NCBI GenBank assembly: GCA_041493035.1
Contig: JBGPYB010000037.1
Location: forward strand, 1 to 31,840
Direction of reading: 5' to 3'
From: JBGPYB01 sp041493035
GTDB lineage: Bacteria; Acidobacteriota; Vicinamibacteria; Fen-336
DNA length: 31,840 nt
Both the position numbers and the translations under genes were made by a program. The notes beneath the pieces were generated by a model. That model did no database searches. It worked only from the letters and a program-made list of their open reading frames with translations, and was not told the origin of the DNA. Every line of letters begins with the position of its first letter. Positions within the stretch are counted from its first letter, which is position 1. Positions 7,763 to 17,183 of the stretch are shown here, one piece after another.

Positions 7763-8404
7763 ATGAGCCAGCTCCTCATCCAGCAGTACCTGAACAACTG
7801 GCAGGACCTCCGTAAGGTCTCGGGGACGCACCGCGAATCGGTGGTGCGCGAAGCCTTCAAAGACCTGCTCAAGGGCTGGGGCCGAGCCCACGATCTGGTC
7901 TTCGTCCCGGAATACGAGATCACGACGACCGCGAAGGACCGTCGCTACGTGGACGGCGCGCTGCTCCACGAGCTGCGCATGCCGTTCGGCTATTGGGAAG
8001 CCAAAGACGAGAAGGACGATCTCGACGCCGAGATCGACTTCAAGTTCAAGCGCGGCTATCCGCGCGACAACATCATCTTCGAGGAATCGACGCAGGCGGT
8101 CCTGATCCAGAACCGCGACGAGGTGATGCGGTGCCCCGTCGACGATGTAGAGGCCCTCGAGAAGCTGCTCAACCTGTTCTTCGGCTACGAGCGCGCCGAG
8201 ATTACGGAATTCCGCAAGGCCGTGGAGCAGTTCAGGACCGATCTCCCAGCCGTTCTCGAATCACTGCGCGCGATGATCGTGAAGGCGCAGAAGGCCGAGG
8301 CGCCCTTCGCCGGCGCCGACAAGCGATCTCCTACACGGCAGGTCCTCTCCGCCACAGCGACAGCGCCAGGCCCGCGATCATCAGAACGAGAAGCGCCGTG
8401 TTGA
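7763..8404 (+). pseudogene. N-terminal fragment of a fused restriction-modification enzyme (Mrr-like nuclease domain)
   Basis: ATG at 7763; the frame stays open to 8404 (213 aa). Residues 1-185 match the N-terminal nuclease domain of single-chain (type ISP / IIG-like) R-M proteins: E30, D64-G and E79-A-K81 form the D-x(n)-ExK cleavage motif (RRYVDGALLHE, FGYWEAKDEKD), then DNIIFEEST and AVEQFRTDLPAVLESL. The family continues for several hundred residues into an N6-adenine methyltransferase. Here the similarity stops near 8320 and the last ~25 residues run antisense through the end of the neighbouring gene. The methylase motifs are absent. A matching C-terminal piece lies at 10024-10942, so this is one half of a broken gene. 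The nuclease fold may be intact, but without specificity and methylase parts it should be inactive. Confidence 0.78.
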
Positions 8405-8789
8405 CGACGACGCTGGGCGTGGTTGCGACTCTGACGATGGGCAGGAACGCCAGGATGAGTTGTTTCCTGATCAGGTGTTCCACCAGGAGCAAGCCGAACA
8501 TGAAGGGAACCATGGCGCGGTAGCGGAACAACGCCAACACGCACAGCAGCACGATCACGAGATGCAAGAGTCCCCACTGCGCGAAGAGGGTAACGACGGT
8601 GTTCGCCCCGGCCAGCGTGTAGGAGTCCAATGGAATCCCGTCGGCAGAACGGGCTACCCTCTCACCGATGAAGATGGAGCCCAGGCTCATCAGCAGCTTC
8701 AGGATCAGGATGGGGACGAACAGCCACAGCGCGAGCCTGTGACCGCGATAGGTGTTGTCGATGTACGGGGGAAGGATGTGCTTGAGCAT
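8331..8789 (-). CDS. Small four-helix membrane protein, unknown function
   Basis: 152 aa from ATG at 8789, chosen because AAGGAAAGGG lies just upstream. It has four hydrophobic segments: about residues 20-40 (LALWLFVPILILKLLMSLGS), 62-90, 92-113 and 122-146. The loops are short and basic (FRYRA, LIRKQ, LWRRG). It is an inner-membrane protein and I do not recognise a named family. It is divergent from an AraC-family regulator 106 bases away, which is typical of a regulator and its target. Both genes lie between the two halves of the broken R-M gene, so they probably arrived together or were joined there by a rearrangement. Confidence 0.75.
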   Translation of the reverse strand: MLKHILPPYIDNTYRGHRLALWLFVPILILKLLMSLGSIFIGERVARSADGIPLDSYTLAGANTVVTLFAQWGLLHLVIVLLCVLALFRYRAMVPFMFGLLLVEHLIRKQLILAFLPIVRVATTPSVVVNTALLVLMIAGLALSLWRRGPAV

Positions 8790-8895
8790 GTAGGTTCCCT
8801 TTCCTTGAGCGGCGTCCTTGGTGTGGGCGGTCAGCCCGTTGTTTCTTTCGCAGACATGGCGGCCACGATTAGGATGATAGCGACCACCCGATTCC

Positions 8896-9969
8896 ATGCC
8901 CATGACCGCAGCGATCAATAGCTTGACCGCACGTAACACGCTGCGGCGAGCGGCAGGCGGAGCGAGCGTTGCGGCGGGAATCGCCAAGGGCCTGCTGGAG
9001 TTCGCCGTCTCGAGGGGGGCTTCCCGGAAGCTCCTGGTCGAGCGGTCGGGAATCGCGTTCGAAGATTTCGAGGACCCGGACCGCCGCATTCCCCTGGAAC
9101 GCTACGCATCGCTGATGCGGGCGGGTGCGAAGTTGAGCAACGAACCTGCCTTGGCATTGAGGTTTGGCGAGGCCGTCGACCTGGCGGAACTGTCGTTCAT
9201 TGGGCTGCTCTGCTACGCCGCGGAGTCAGTGGACGATGCGTTCGTGCAGTTGAACCGGTACGCGCGCGTGATGATCGACGTGCCGGTGGAAGGGAACCGG
9301 GATCGATTCCAGAGCGTGAGAAGAAACGGCGGTACATGGTTGGTGGACGCGCGCGCCAATCCAAACGACTTTCCGGAGCTCACCGAGGCGACATTCGCGC
9401 GCATGGTGGTTCGAGCGCGCGCGTTCGAGGGTCCTGACAAGCGCTACTTGAAGGAAGTCCATTTCACGCATGCCGAGCCCGCTTACCGCGCAGAGTTCGA
9501 TCGAATCTTCAAGGCGCCAGTGCGTTTCGGCAGCGACAAGAACGCCATGCTGATGGACGACTCGTGGACCCCGAACGGGGTCCTCAGGCCGAGTCGCTAT
9601 GCGTTCAATATCCTGAGCGAGCGTGCCGATGCGCTGCTTGAACAGCTGGACAGCGCCAAGACCACGCGCGGCCAGGTGGAAGGACTGTTGATCCCGATCC
9701 TGCATCGGGGTGAGGCATCCGTCGAGGTGATCGCCGCAAAGATGGGCATCAGCCGGCAGACGCTCTATCGCCGGCTACGGGCGGAAGGAGTGCGCTTCGA
9801 CCAGCTCTTGGACGAGCTCCGCCACCGGATGGCCTTGAACTACCTCAACGACAAGAGAGTGTCCGCTAACGAAACGGCCTATCTGGTCGGCTTCTCTGAA
9901 CCCAGTGCGTTCTCGCGCGCATTCAAGCGCTGGACTGGAAGCAGCCCGGGTAGGAGGACGAAGCAGTAG
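8896..9969 (+). CDS. AraC-family transcriptional regulator (arabinose-binding-domain type)
   Basis: 357 aa from ATG 8896; a second ATG at 8902 is equally possible. Residues about 30-220 resemble the N-terminal ligand-binding domain found in OruR/ArgR-like AraC regulators (GASRKLLVERSGI, RIPLERYASLMRAGAKLSNEPALALRFGE). The C-terminal part (about 270-355) has two helix-turn-helix motifs: VEVIAAKMGISRQTLYRRLRAEG and the AraC signature region YLVGFSEPSAFSRAFKRWTG. It binds DNA and activates or represses according to a small ligand, which is unknown. It is divergent from the membrane-protein gene at 8331-8789, the obvious candidate target. Confidence 0.92.
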   Translation: MPMTAAINSLTARNTLRRAAGGASVAAGIAKGLLEFAVSRGASRKLLVERSGIAFEDFEDPDRRIPLERYASLMRAGAKLSNEPALALRFGEAVDLAELSFIGLLCYAAESVDDAFVQLNRYARVMIDVPVEGNRDRFQSVRRNGGTWLVDARANPNDFPELTEATFARMVVRARAFEGPDKRYLKEVHFTHAEPAYRAEFDRIFKAPVRFGSDKNAMLMDDSWTPNGVLRPSRYAFNILSERADALLEQLDSAKTTRGQVEGLLIPILHRGEASVEVIAAKMGISRQTLYRRLRAEGVRFDQLLDELRHRMALNYLNDKRVSANETAYLVGFSEPSAFSRAFKRWTGSSPGRRTKQ

Positions 9970-10023
9970 GAGTAGGTAGCGAGTCGTCTCACTCCGGCAG
10001 GCAGGCGACGCCGCGAGCCATCG

Positions 10024-10942
10024 GCGCTCACCACACCGTTCCGTTTCACGACGTTCCTGCCCAGAATAGACGACAAGCCCCTCAGTGACATCCTGACGGA
10101 GCATCATTTCACTGCATTCGGACCGGAACTCAGACTCCCCAACAAAGGGTTCCTCTTCTCGGTCGGGAAGCGCAGCCCCGCGGCGGTGCTTGCGGTGACC
10201 ATGCCGCCGAACTACGACATCTTCGTTCCGGACGTAGGCTCCTCGTGTGCTCCACACGGTACTCTGAGGACGGTGGGCGATCGACAACATCACCGATTGG
10301 GGCCTCGAGCAGTTCAAAAAGCACTACGAGCCTGGCCGCGCGAAGGCGAAGCAGCCCATCACCAAGGACGCCATCTTCCACTACGTCTACGGCGTCCTCC
10401 ACGACCCGGTCTATCGTGAGAAGTACGCCCAGAACCTGAAGCGCGAGTTTCCTCGCATCCCTTTCTACGCCGACTTCTGGGTGTGGGCCGGCTGGGGCGA
10501 GGAGCTGATGGACATCCACATCGGCTATGAGAAGGTCGCACCGGCGAGACTGAAGCGTACCGATCGCACCGACGAGAACGCGAAGGAATCGGCCACGTCG
10601 CCGAGGGTTCTGCTGAAGGCGGACAAGGAGACCGGGCGGATCCTCGTCGACAGCGAGACGACGCTCGCGGGCATCCCCACCGAGGCCTGGGAGTACAAGC
10701 TCGGCAACCGCTGCGCGCTCGAATGGATCCTCGACCAGTACAAAGAGAAGAAGCCGAAGGATCCGGTCAACCTTCAGGAGAAGACTGAAGTCGAGGTCCT
10801 GATCCCCAGCGACCCGGTCCGGGACGACGACGACCCGACGGGCTGGAAGGCCGCGCGGCAATTCATCGGCATGTGGAAAGACGCGACCTCAGGCGAGAAC
10901 GTCGGCGAAGACCACGACAAGTACATCTATAGGCGCAAGTGA
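10024..10942 (+). pseudogene. C-terminal fragment of the same restriction-modification enzyme, frameshifted
   Basis: From about 10280 to the stop at 10942 one frame reads DNITDWGLEQFKKHYE, AIFHYVYGVLHDPVYREKY, FPRIPFYADFWVWAGWGEELMDIHIGYE, WEYKLGNRCALEWILDQYKE. This is the conserved C-terminal target-recognition region of single-chain type ISP-like R-M enzymes. Upstream the same protein seems to continue in two other frames: 10024-10258 (NKGFLFSVGKRSPAAVL, PPNYDIFVPDVGSSC) and a short piece RYSEDGGR at about 10259-10277. Two single-base losses, near 10258 and 10278, would explain the switches. No start codon fits and the methylase core is absent. With the N-terminal piece at 7763 it outlines one destroyed gene. 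Similarity upstream of 10280 is less certain. Confidence 0.68.
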
Positions 10943-11023
10943 TCTTGCAGGCATGACCAGCAACACCTGGCCTGGATGCACTGGCTCCTCGGAAAGATCG
11001 AATCCCAAGGGAAGCGGCCAGGG

Positions 11024-11070
11024 GATATTGATGATCTTGGTCGTATTCCCGTCCTTGCTGAAGTGAACGC
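11024..11070. repeat. 47-bp direct repeat, copy 1 (stray piece of the NTF2-like gene)
   Basis: Matches 12977-13023 at 44 of 47 bases in the same orientation. On the - strand it encodes VHFSKDGNTTKIINI, close to VHFTKDGNTSKIINI near the C-terminus of the protein at 12959-13387. Similarity ends at both edges. The two copies flank the GH43 gene. Confidence 0.8.
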
Positions 11071-11150
11071 AAGGGGACTGTGGTTCTGGACGTCACCCCA
11101 GGCGTTGCCGAGAACGAGCACGTCGCTCTCGGAAGACCACGACTGGGCCA

Positions 11151-12854
11151 TCAGGGATCGGTTCTCGCGTGGAGGCCGAGGTAGGTTCCCACAAAGCCGC
11201 CGGCGACGGCCGTGCTCAGGATGGAGCCGTCTTCGCCGTCCTTGAGCGTGACCCAGGCACCCGGGCGCGTCGCGTACGAGAATGCGTGCGCACGCCCCCT
11301 CCCTTCGATCCTGACCTCGACCGCTCGGGGGAACGGTGCGGTGATGGTCTGCCGCGCGATCGTGTCTGGAACGGCGCCGGGGTCGGCGCCGGCTACGCGC
11401 TCGACGAACACCTCCGCGTCCGAGCCACGGCGCCTCACGCCCAAATAGAAGTAGTGCGTCTCGTTCTGAAAGGCGACGAGCCCGGCTGAATATCCGGACC
11501 CCGTAGGCATTCGGAGCGCGGTGGCGGCCGTGAAGTGGGCATGCTGTTGCCGGCGGCCGACGAACGAGAGATTTTCCCGCCCTGTCAGAGCCGACCCTGG
11601 TCGCAGGGACAGAGCGCCCGGCGTCTTGGCAAGGTCGTACCAGGCTTCGTGCGGCGTCCGCAGGAGGTTCCAGAGCGGATCCAGCACCGGACCGTCGAAC
11701 TCGTCGCGCCAGGTGAAGTTGCCGTTGAGCGGTGTATGGGGCCCTCGGTCGGCGGGCAGCTTCGGAGCCGCGGCCATTGCCGGAACGGCCTCGTTCGGGG
11801 CGAGAATCACGGGCCAGTCGTCGGCCCAGGCCACCGGCAGCAGGAACGTCTCGCGCCCGGTGTTGTAGAGCCCGCCTTCGGCGTAGGGCCGAGAGCCGAG
11901 AAAAACAGCCCACCAGGCGCCGTCGGGTGTCTCGACGAAGTCGGCGTGCCCCGTCGACGTCACGGGATCGGGTCGCGCCGGATCCAGTGTCCGCTGCGTG
12001 AGGATCGGGTTCTTCTCCCAGGGAACGTAGGGCCCGCGTACGGTCCGGCTGCGGAAGACCACCTCCGAGTGGTCCTCGCCCGTTCCGCCCTCGGCGGCGA
12101 TCAGGTAGTACCAGCCGTTCCTCTTGAAGACGTGCGGCCCCTCGATCCAGATCGGGTGCTTCGACATGTCGACGCCGCCGTCGACGATGATCTCGCGCGG
12201 GCCGGTCAGGCGCCGGCTCTTGAGGTCGAACTCCTGCATCCAGATGGCGCGGTGCCCCGAATAGAGCCCGCGACCGTCGGCCGGTGGGCCGTTGTTGACG
12301 ATGTAGGCTCGGCCGTCGGGATCGAAGAAGAACGACGGGTCGATGCCGTCGATCTCGGGCAACCAGACGGGGTCCGACCAGGGGCTAGCCGGATCGGACG
12401 CCGTCACGAAGAAGTTCCCTCCGCCCCCCACCAGCGTCGTGATCATGTAGAACATCCCGGCGTGATGGCGCAGGCTCGGGGCGAAGATCCCCTGGGACAC
12501 CTGCAGGCCGTCGAGCTTGAGCTGCGACGGGCGAGTGAGCACGGCACCGACCTGGGTCCAGTGGACGAGGTCGCGGCTCCTGAAGAGCGGAACGCCGGGA
12601 AAATACGCGAAGGAAGAGTTCACGAGGTAGTAGTCGGCACCCACCCGGCAAAGGCTCGGGTCGGGATAGAAGCCGGCCAGGATCGGGTTGCGGTAGGAGC
12701 TCGGAGCGAGCGGGGCGTCGGAGAGCGGATCCTTCCCCACGTACTCGAACCACTCGAACGCCGCGACCGGCGCTGATGGGGCGGCTTGCTGCGCGCTCGC
12801 GCTCTGAAGGGAAGCGGCCAACAGCAGAATCGCCAGGATGAGTCTGACTCTCAT
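11151..12854 (-). CDS. Glycoside hydrolase family 43 (beta-xylosidase / arabinofuranosidase type)
   Basis: 567 aa from ATG 12854, with a clear signal peptide (RLILAILLLAASLQSASA-QQ). An upstream in-frame GTG at 12887 would spoil the signal peptide. The five-bladed propeller domain carries the three GH43 acids: D65 (FYPDPS, base), D172 (GIDPSFFF, pKa modulator) and E238 (IEGPHVF, acid). The second half (from about residue 385, FTWRDEFDGPVLDPLWNLLRTP) is the beta-sandwich C-terminal domain of XynB-like GH43 enzymes. Expected activity: release of xylose or arabinose from plant hemicellulose oligosaccharides in the periplasm or outside the cell. A TATACA element lies about 20 bases upstream but has no good -35. 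The gene is flanked by the 47-bp repeats. Confidence 0.93.
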   Translation of the reverse strand: MRVRLILAILLLAASLQSASAQQAAPSAPVAAFEWFEYVGKDPLSDAPLAPSSYRNPILAGFYPDPSLCRVGADYYLVNSSFAYFPGVPLFRSRDLVHWTQVGAVLTRPSQLKLDGLQVSQGIFAPSLRHHAGMFYMITTLVGGGGNFFVTASDPASPWSDPVWLPEIDGIDPSFFFDPDGRAYIVNNGPPADGRGLYSGHRAIWMQEFDLKSRRLTGPREIIVDGGVDMSKHPIWIEGPHVFKRNGWYYLIAAEGGTGEDHSEVVFRSRTVRGPYVPWEKNPILTQRTLDPARPDPVTSTGHADFVETPDGAWWAVFLGSRPYAEGGLYNTGRETFLLPVAWADDWPVILAPNEAVPAMAAAPKLPADRGPHTPLNGNFTWRDEFDGPVLDPLWNLLRTPHEAWYDLAKTPGALSLRPGSALTGRENLSFVGRRQQHAHFTAATALRMPTGSGYSAGLVAFQNETHYFYLGVRRRGSDAEVFVERVAGADPGAVPDTIARQTITAPFPRAVEVRIEGRGRAHAFSYATRPGAWVTLKDGEDGSILSTAVAGGFVGTYLGLHARTDP

Positions 12855-12958
12855 AGGGCCTCGGCTACTGTATAAAAGCCCTGTCACTTGAGCGCGCGAC
12901 GGCTTTCGGTACGCGGCGGGGCGTGTCTTGCTAACGCGTCGGTCTCGCGGTGTGCGGG

Positions 12959-13387
12959 CTACATCTTGTCGAGCTCGATATTGATGATCTTGCTCGTATT
13001 CCCGTCCTTGGTGAAGTGGACGCTGACCCTCACCTTGGGGGCACTGGTGAACTTGGCCTCGTAGACGAACAGTGGGGCGTCGCCCTCGAGCACGCTGTCG
13101 TCTTTGATCATCTTGCGCGACACGTACTTGCCGAGATCCTTCATGTCATCGTCGTAAGTGGCCTTGAAGCTCCGCTCTGCAGCGGCCGGATCCATCGCCA
13201 TCGCACTCGTGTATTCGGCGTAGAACGCCTTGGCGTCCTGGCGGTTGTAGGCGGTGAGTGCTCTGTCGATGCTGGCTTCGAGCGCCTTGACCTTGGCGTC
13301 CCCAAGGGGCGCCTGGGCGAAAGCAGTGGATGCGACGACCGTGGACGCAAGCAGCACGAGACGTGGGGCGAGCCTTCTGACATTCAT
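12959..13387 (-). CDS. Small exported NTF2/SnoaL-like protein
   Basis: 142 aa, ATG 13387 with a good Shine-Dalgarno (AGGAGG, 7 bases upstream). The signal peptide ends at about residue 25 (STAFA-QA). The mature protein begins with a helix (KVKALEASIDRALTAYNRQDAKAFYAEY), then MIKDDSVLEGDAPLFVYEAKFT and VRVSVHFTKDGNTSKIINIELDKM. This is the layout of NTF2-like (DUF3887/DUF4440-type) folds. No catalytic residues are recognisable. Part of its C-terminal coding sequence is repeated at 11024-11070. The specific role is unknown. Confidence 0.7.
   Translation of the reverse strand: MNVRRLAPRLVLLASTVVASTAFAQAPLGDAKVKALEASIDRALTAYNRQDAKAFYAEYTSAMAMDPAAAERSFKATYDDDMKDLGKYVSRKMIKDDSVLEGDAPLFVYEAKFTSAPKVRVSVHFTKDGNTSKIINIELDKM
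12977..13023. repeat. 47-bp direct repeat, copy 2 (inside the NTF2-like gene)
   Basis: The in-gene copy of the repeat at 11024-11070; three mismatches. It covers the last strand-forming part of the small exported protein. Confidence 0.8.
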
Positions 13388-13465
13388 GGCGGTACCTCCT
13401 GATCCTTTCCTTTTACATCGTTGAAGCGGGCCACGGTTCTGGGCCTCACCTCAGGGGTCCTTCCC

Positions 13466-14253
13466 TCAACGCGTCGGAGGCGCGTCGCCCTCCCACCGGG
13501 CCCGTATCTTCGCCATCTCGCCGGAGTCGAGCAGCTCCTTGATGGCGGCGTTCGCGCGGGCGAGCAAGTCAGGGCGCGACCGGAGCGCGCCGACGTGGCA
13601 GCCGAGGCGGTTCAGGGGCTCGCCGACGATGCGAAGAGGCGCGCCCTGACGTACGCGCCAGCGAACGTACATCGAATCGTAGAGCATGGCGTCGAGCTGG
13701 CCCGCCAGGAGCTGGTCGAAGAGCCGCTCGCCGTCCTCCACGACGACGAAACGTGCGCGCAGGTCGTTCCGCATCCCGAGCAGCGCCGGCTCGACCGCTG
13801 GATCGGGGATGTTTCCCACGCGACGACCTTCGAGGTCGACCAGGCCGTGGACCGGCGAGTCGGACCTCACCGCCGTCAAGATGCCCCAGTCGTAGTACGG
13901 GACGGACGCCGAGACGGCTTGGGGCGTCTTCGCGGTCGGCGTCCATGATCCCAGGATCAAATCCACGTGCCGGCGATCAGCTCCTTCTCGTAGTCGAACC
14001 ACGACGTCGGCACGATTTCCGGCGCCGCGCCCATGCGGCGGGCGAGTGCGCGCAGGATTTCCACCTCCAGGCCCGTGAGGGAACGAAGCTGTTCCTTGGT
14101 GACCTGGGGCGGCAGCCGGTGGTCTTCCAGGTGTCCTTCGAGCTCCGGAATGAACGAGCCGGGGGCGCCGCGTGTGTCCATTCCGAAGCGCAGCGTGGGC
14201 GTCGGGGTGGCGGTCTCCAGCAGCAACGCTGCGGCCACGGCGAGGGCGTACAT
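13466..14253 (-). pseudogene. Periplasmic solute-binding protein (SBP_bac_3), frameshifted
   Basis: ATG 14253 and a short signal peptide (MYALAVAAALLLETA). The first frame covers LRFGMDTRGAPGSFIPELEG, LTGLEVEILRALARRMGAAPEIVPTSWFDYEKELIAG and hits TGA at about 13957. The family sequence resumes in the next frame as VDLILGSWTPTAKTPQAVSASVPYYDWGILTAV, LVDLEGRRVGNIPDPAVEP, LLAGQLDAMLYDSMYVRWRV and runs to 13466. One missing base near 13970 (GGC-CAC read as GGCAC) explains the break. Restored length is about 262 aa, normal for amino-acid-binding family 3 proteins. No permease or ATPase gene is adjacent. It is either a recent pseudogene or a sequence error. Confidence 0.8.
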
Positions 14254-14459
14254 GGCGGTCGGAAAAGCGTACTGCGAACCCGCCCAGAGGTACAGTCCGC
14301 GGCAGCGGCGCCCGCTCCCCAGACGAGCAGCTCGTCATCGGGCGGCGGACGCACGGCGGCTTGCGGTTCGGGTCCATGACGGGAGACCCGTTCTTTCCCC
14401 CCGGGGGAGCTCAGCACCCCGCAGCGGTTCGCGCGGCGGGAGACCGTAGGCCGCGCCCT

Positions 14460-14605
14460 CGTGGGCATCGAGGTCGTGGATCGCGAGGATGTTGGGATGG
14501 TTGAGGGCGCGCGTCGTGAGCGCGATACACCTCGCCCATGCCGCCGACGCCCAGCGGCGCCGTCACCTCGTATGGGCCGAGCTTCGTTCCCGCTGCGAGG
14601 GCCAC
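14460..14605 (-). pseudogene. Ser/Thr kinase stub (N-terminus with internal deletion)
   Basis: GTG at 14605, five bases after the stop of the neighbouring kinase gene. It reads ALAAGTKLGPYEVTAPLGVGGMGEVYRAHD, nearly identical to the start of the kinase at 17152. The next sequence jumps, one frame over, to ALNHPNILAIHDLDAHEGAAY, which belongs about 40 residues further into a kinase. The catalytic Lys segment between is deleted and nothing after about 14460 resembles a kinase. This is the decayed end of a tandem kinase duplication. Confidence 0.78.
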
Positions 14606-14609
14606 CTCG

Positions 14610-17152
14610 CTACCTCAGCCCCGTGCCGACGTAGAGCGTCGAGGTGTCGTCGCGGAAGATGTAGGCGTACGCGTTGCCGGCGGGGGCGATCACGACGCCC
14701 GGGATGAAGGCGGCCGGACCGCCGCCTTCGCGGACGATCTCCCGCCAGAGCTGCCGCGTGCCGCGGGCGAGGTCGACCCGGAAGATCTTTCGATCGTTGT
14801 CGTGGACGAAGAGGTAGCGGCTGTCCGTGCTCACGCGGAGCGGCACGTCGCCGAAGATCGTGCCCGGCACGCCGCGAGGCTCGCCGCCCGCGGTGGGATA
14901 CAGCGCCACCTGCCGCTGTCGGTTCGCCACGACGTAGGCGCCATCGGGTGTGGTGGGGATCACGAAACTTAGCAAAAAGCCTTCGTCCGACATCGGTTTC
15001 GGGTCGCCGCCCGCGAGATCCTGAAGGTAGAAGCGTGCGGAGCGCCCCTCCTCGTTGGCGAAGAGCACGACGCGCTTGCCGTCGGGGAGAAAGGCGCCTG
15101 AGTGGATCTGCATGAGCGCGCCGCGCGGGAGGGCTCGTGGCTCTCCAGCGCCGGTCGGCAGCAGGACCGCTTGCATCGGCAGCGTCAGGTTGACGACGAG
15201 GGCGAGCGCCCCGTCGGGGGAGAGGGCGAGTGCTGCGCCCTTGCCCAGGCGCACGGGCGGTGTGCCATCCATGCCGCGGATGTATGCGGTGTACTCGGAT
15301 CCGCCACCCTCGCCCTGCTCCTGGAACAGCAGCGTCTTCCCGTCGAGGGAGATGTCGGTCGCGATACCGTAGTCGAGCCACGAAAGCTCGCGCTCCTTCG
15401 TCTCTCCGGGTGCTAGCCCAAACAGTTGCAGCCGTCTCCTCTGCACGGCAACGAGCACGCGGCCGTCGGGCGCGATGTCCTGGAGCGCGAGGCTGCCGGG
15501 CCCTCGAAAGACGGGCCGCAGCCGGCCGCTCAGGGTTACGGCCCACAGGCTGTTCTCGGCGCCGGAGCGCGTCGCCGTGAACCAGACCTCGCGGCCGTCG
15601 GCAGACCAGGCGAGGCCCCGGATGTCCGCCCAGTCCGGGACAGCGTGGTCTTCTTGCCGTCGCTGTCGACGACCGCGATATCACCGCGAAAATCCCCGGC
15701 GAAGGGATGATCGCTGAACGCGACGTGTTTGCCGTCCGGGGAGACACGCACGTGTCGCATGGACCCCGCTTCGTAAAGAGGCTTTCCGACAGGGAACTCG
15801 AGACGCATCTCCGAGCCCACCAGGCGCAGCGCAGCGATCGAGATGCCGTCGGGGCCGAGGTCCGCGCCCGCCACGTTCTCGACCACGTCACGGGGAGCGC
15901 CCCCGCCCATGGGCACTTGGGCCAGCGTGACGCCGTTGCCCACCGGTCGACCGATCAGGAGGTCGCCGGCTTTCGAGATCCCTCCAAGCCCTACGGCACC
16001 CACGCCCAGGCGGCGGGATTCGGGGCTGCCGGCCTGCGTCAAATAGACGTCGGGCGGAGCTCCAGGCCAGAGGGCCTGATACACGATCGTCTTCCCGTCG
16101 GGGGCGAAGCGGGCCGCGTTCACCAGGCCGCTCTGGAACGTGATGGGCTTGAAACTGGCGACGCTGCCTTCGCCCTGGCCCTGCCGCGCCAGGTAACCGA
16201 CGAACGCCCCGCCGAGGACGAGCCCAGCGAGCAGCGCCGCTCTCCGAAAGCGCAGCATCCCGCCCGCGGAACTCGTCAGGGGCGCATGCACGGCGGATCC
16301 CGAGAGCTGCTCCAGGTCGAAGGCTATGTCCCGGGCCGACTGGAAGCGCTCCTCGGGGCTCTTCTCGAGGCAGTGAGAAACGATTCGCTCGAGCGCCGGA
16401 GGCAGGTGCCGGTTCGTCTCGCTGAGCTCCGGCGGGTCTTCCTTCAGGATCGCGTTCATGGTCTCGACGCTCGAGGCTCCGCGGAAGGCGCGCCGGCCCG
16501 AGAGCATCTCGTACAGGACGGAGCCGAAGGAGAAGATGTCGGAGCGGTGGTCCACGGGCTGGGCCCGCACCTGCTCGGGCGACATGTAGCCCACCGTGCC
16601 GAGCACCTTGCCGGCGTCGGTGCCGGGCGACATGCCGCCCGTGTTGGTCTCGCCCTCGGTGAGGATGTCTCCGCCCACGAGCTTGGCGAGGCCAAAGTCG
16701 AGGATCTTGACGCGGCCGTCCTTCGTGACGAAGACGTTGTCGGGCTTCAGGTCGCGGTGGACAACGCCTTTGTCGTGGGCAGCGGCCAGGCCGCGGGCGA
16801 TCTGCGCGGCATAGTCGATCGCCTTTCGCACCGGGAGCGCCGAGCCTCCGATGCGCTCGCGCAGCGTCTCTCCTTCGAGCAGTTCGGAGACCACGAAGGG
16901 CGCGCCGTCGTGGGCGCCGAAGTCGTGGACCGCGAGGATATTCGGGTGGTCGAGCTGGCCGGTGGCGCGCGCCTCCTGCTCGAACCGGCGCAGGCGATCG
17001 GTGTCCTCGGAGAAGGATGCCGGCAGCACCTTCAAGGCGACATCGCGGCCGATGCGCGGGTCGCGGGCGCGATACACCTCGCCCATGCCTCCGACACCGA
17101 GGGGCGCCATCACCTCGTATGGTCCCAGCTTCGTCCCTGCTGCGAGGCTCAC
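14610..17152 (-). CDS. Ser/Thr protein kinase with C-terminal TolB-like propeller (one frameshift)
   Basis: GTG start at 17152. The kinase domain (1-285) has Gly-loop GVGGMG (19-24), K41, H132-R-D134, D152-F-G and SPEQ, so it looks catalytically complete. A single transmembrane helix (about 304-322) follows, then an extracytoplasmic WD40/TolB-type propeller with repeated DGK units (ARFAPDGKTIVYQA, VRVSPDGKHVAF, DISLDGKTLLFQ, FLPDGKRVVLF). The frame breaks near 15637, where one G of a run (GGGG to GGG on the + strand) is missing. Restoring it joins KKTTLS to PDWADIRGLAWSADG and gives about 847 aa ending at 14610. As written, the product stops being homologous after about residue 505. A TAGCAT (17166-17161) eight bases before the GTG could be a -10 for a leaderless mRNA. 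Confidence 0.85.
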
Positions 17153-17183
17153 CGGTGGCGATGCTATCGCATCTCAGAGGCGT

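Noticed and set aside
8790..8895. Search for terminal inverted repeats or a transposase around the AraC/membrane pair
   Set aside because: None seen at either breakpoint of the R-M gene, so a mobile element is not claimed.
13977..14468. - strand frame between kinase stub and solute-binding gene
   Set aside because: Arg/Pro/Ser-rich shadow with no domain; it covers the decayed kinase sequence and the binding-protein N-terminus in the wrong frame.
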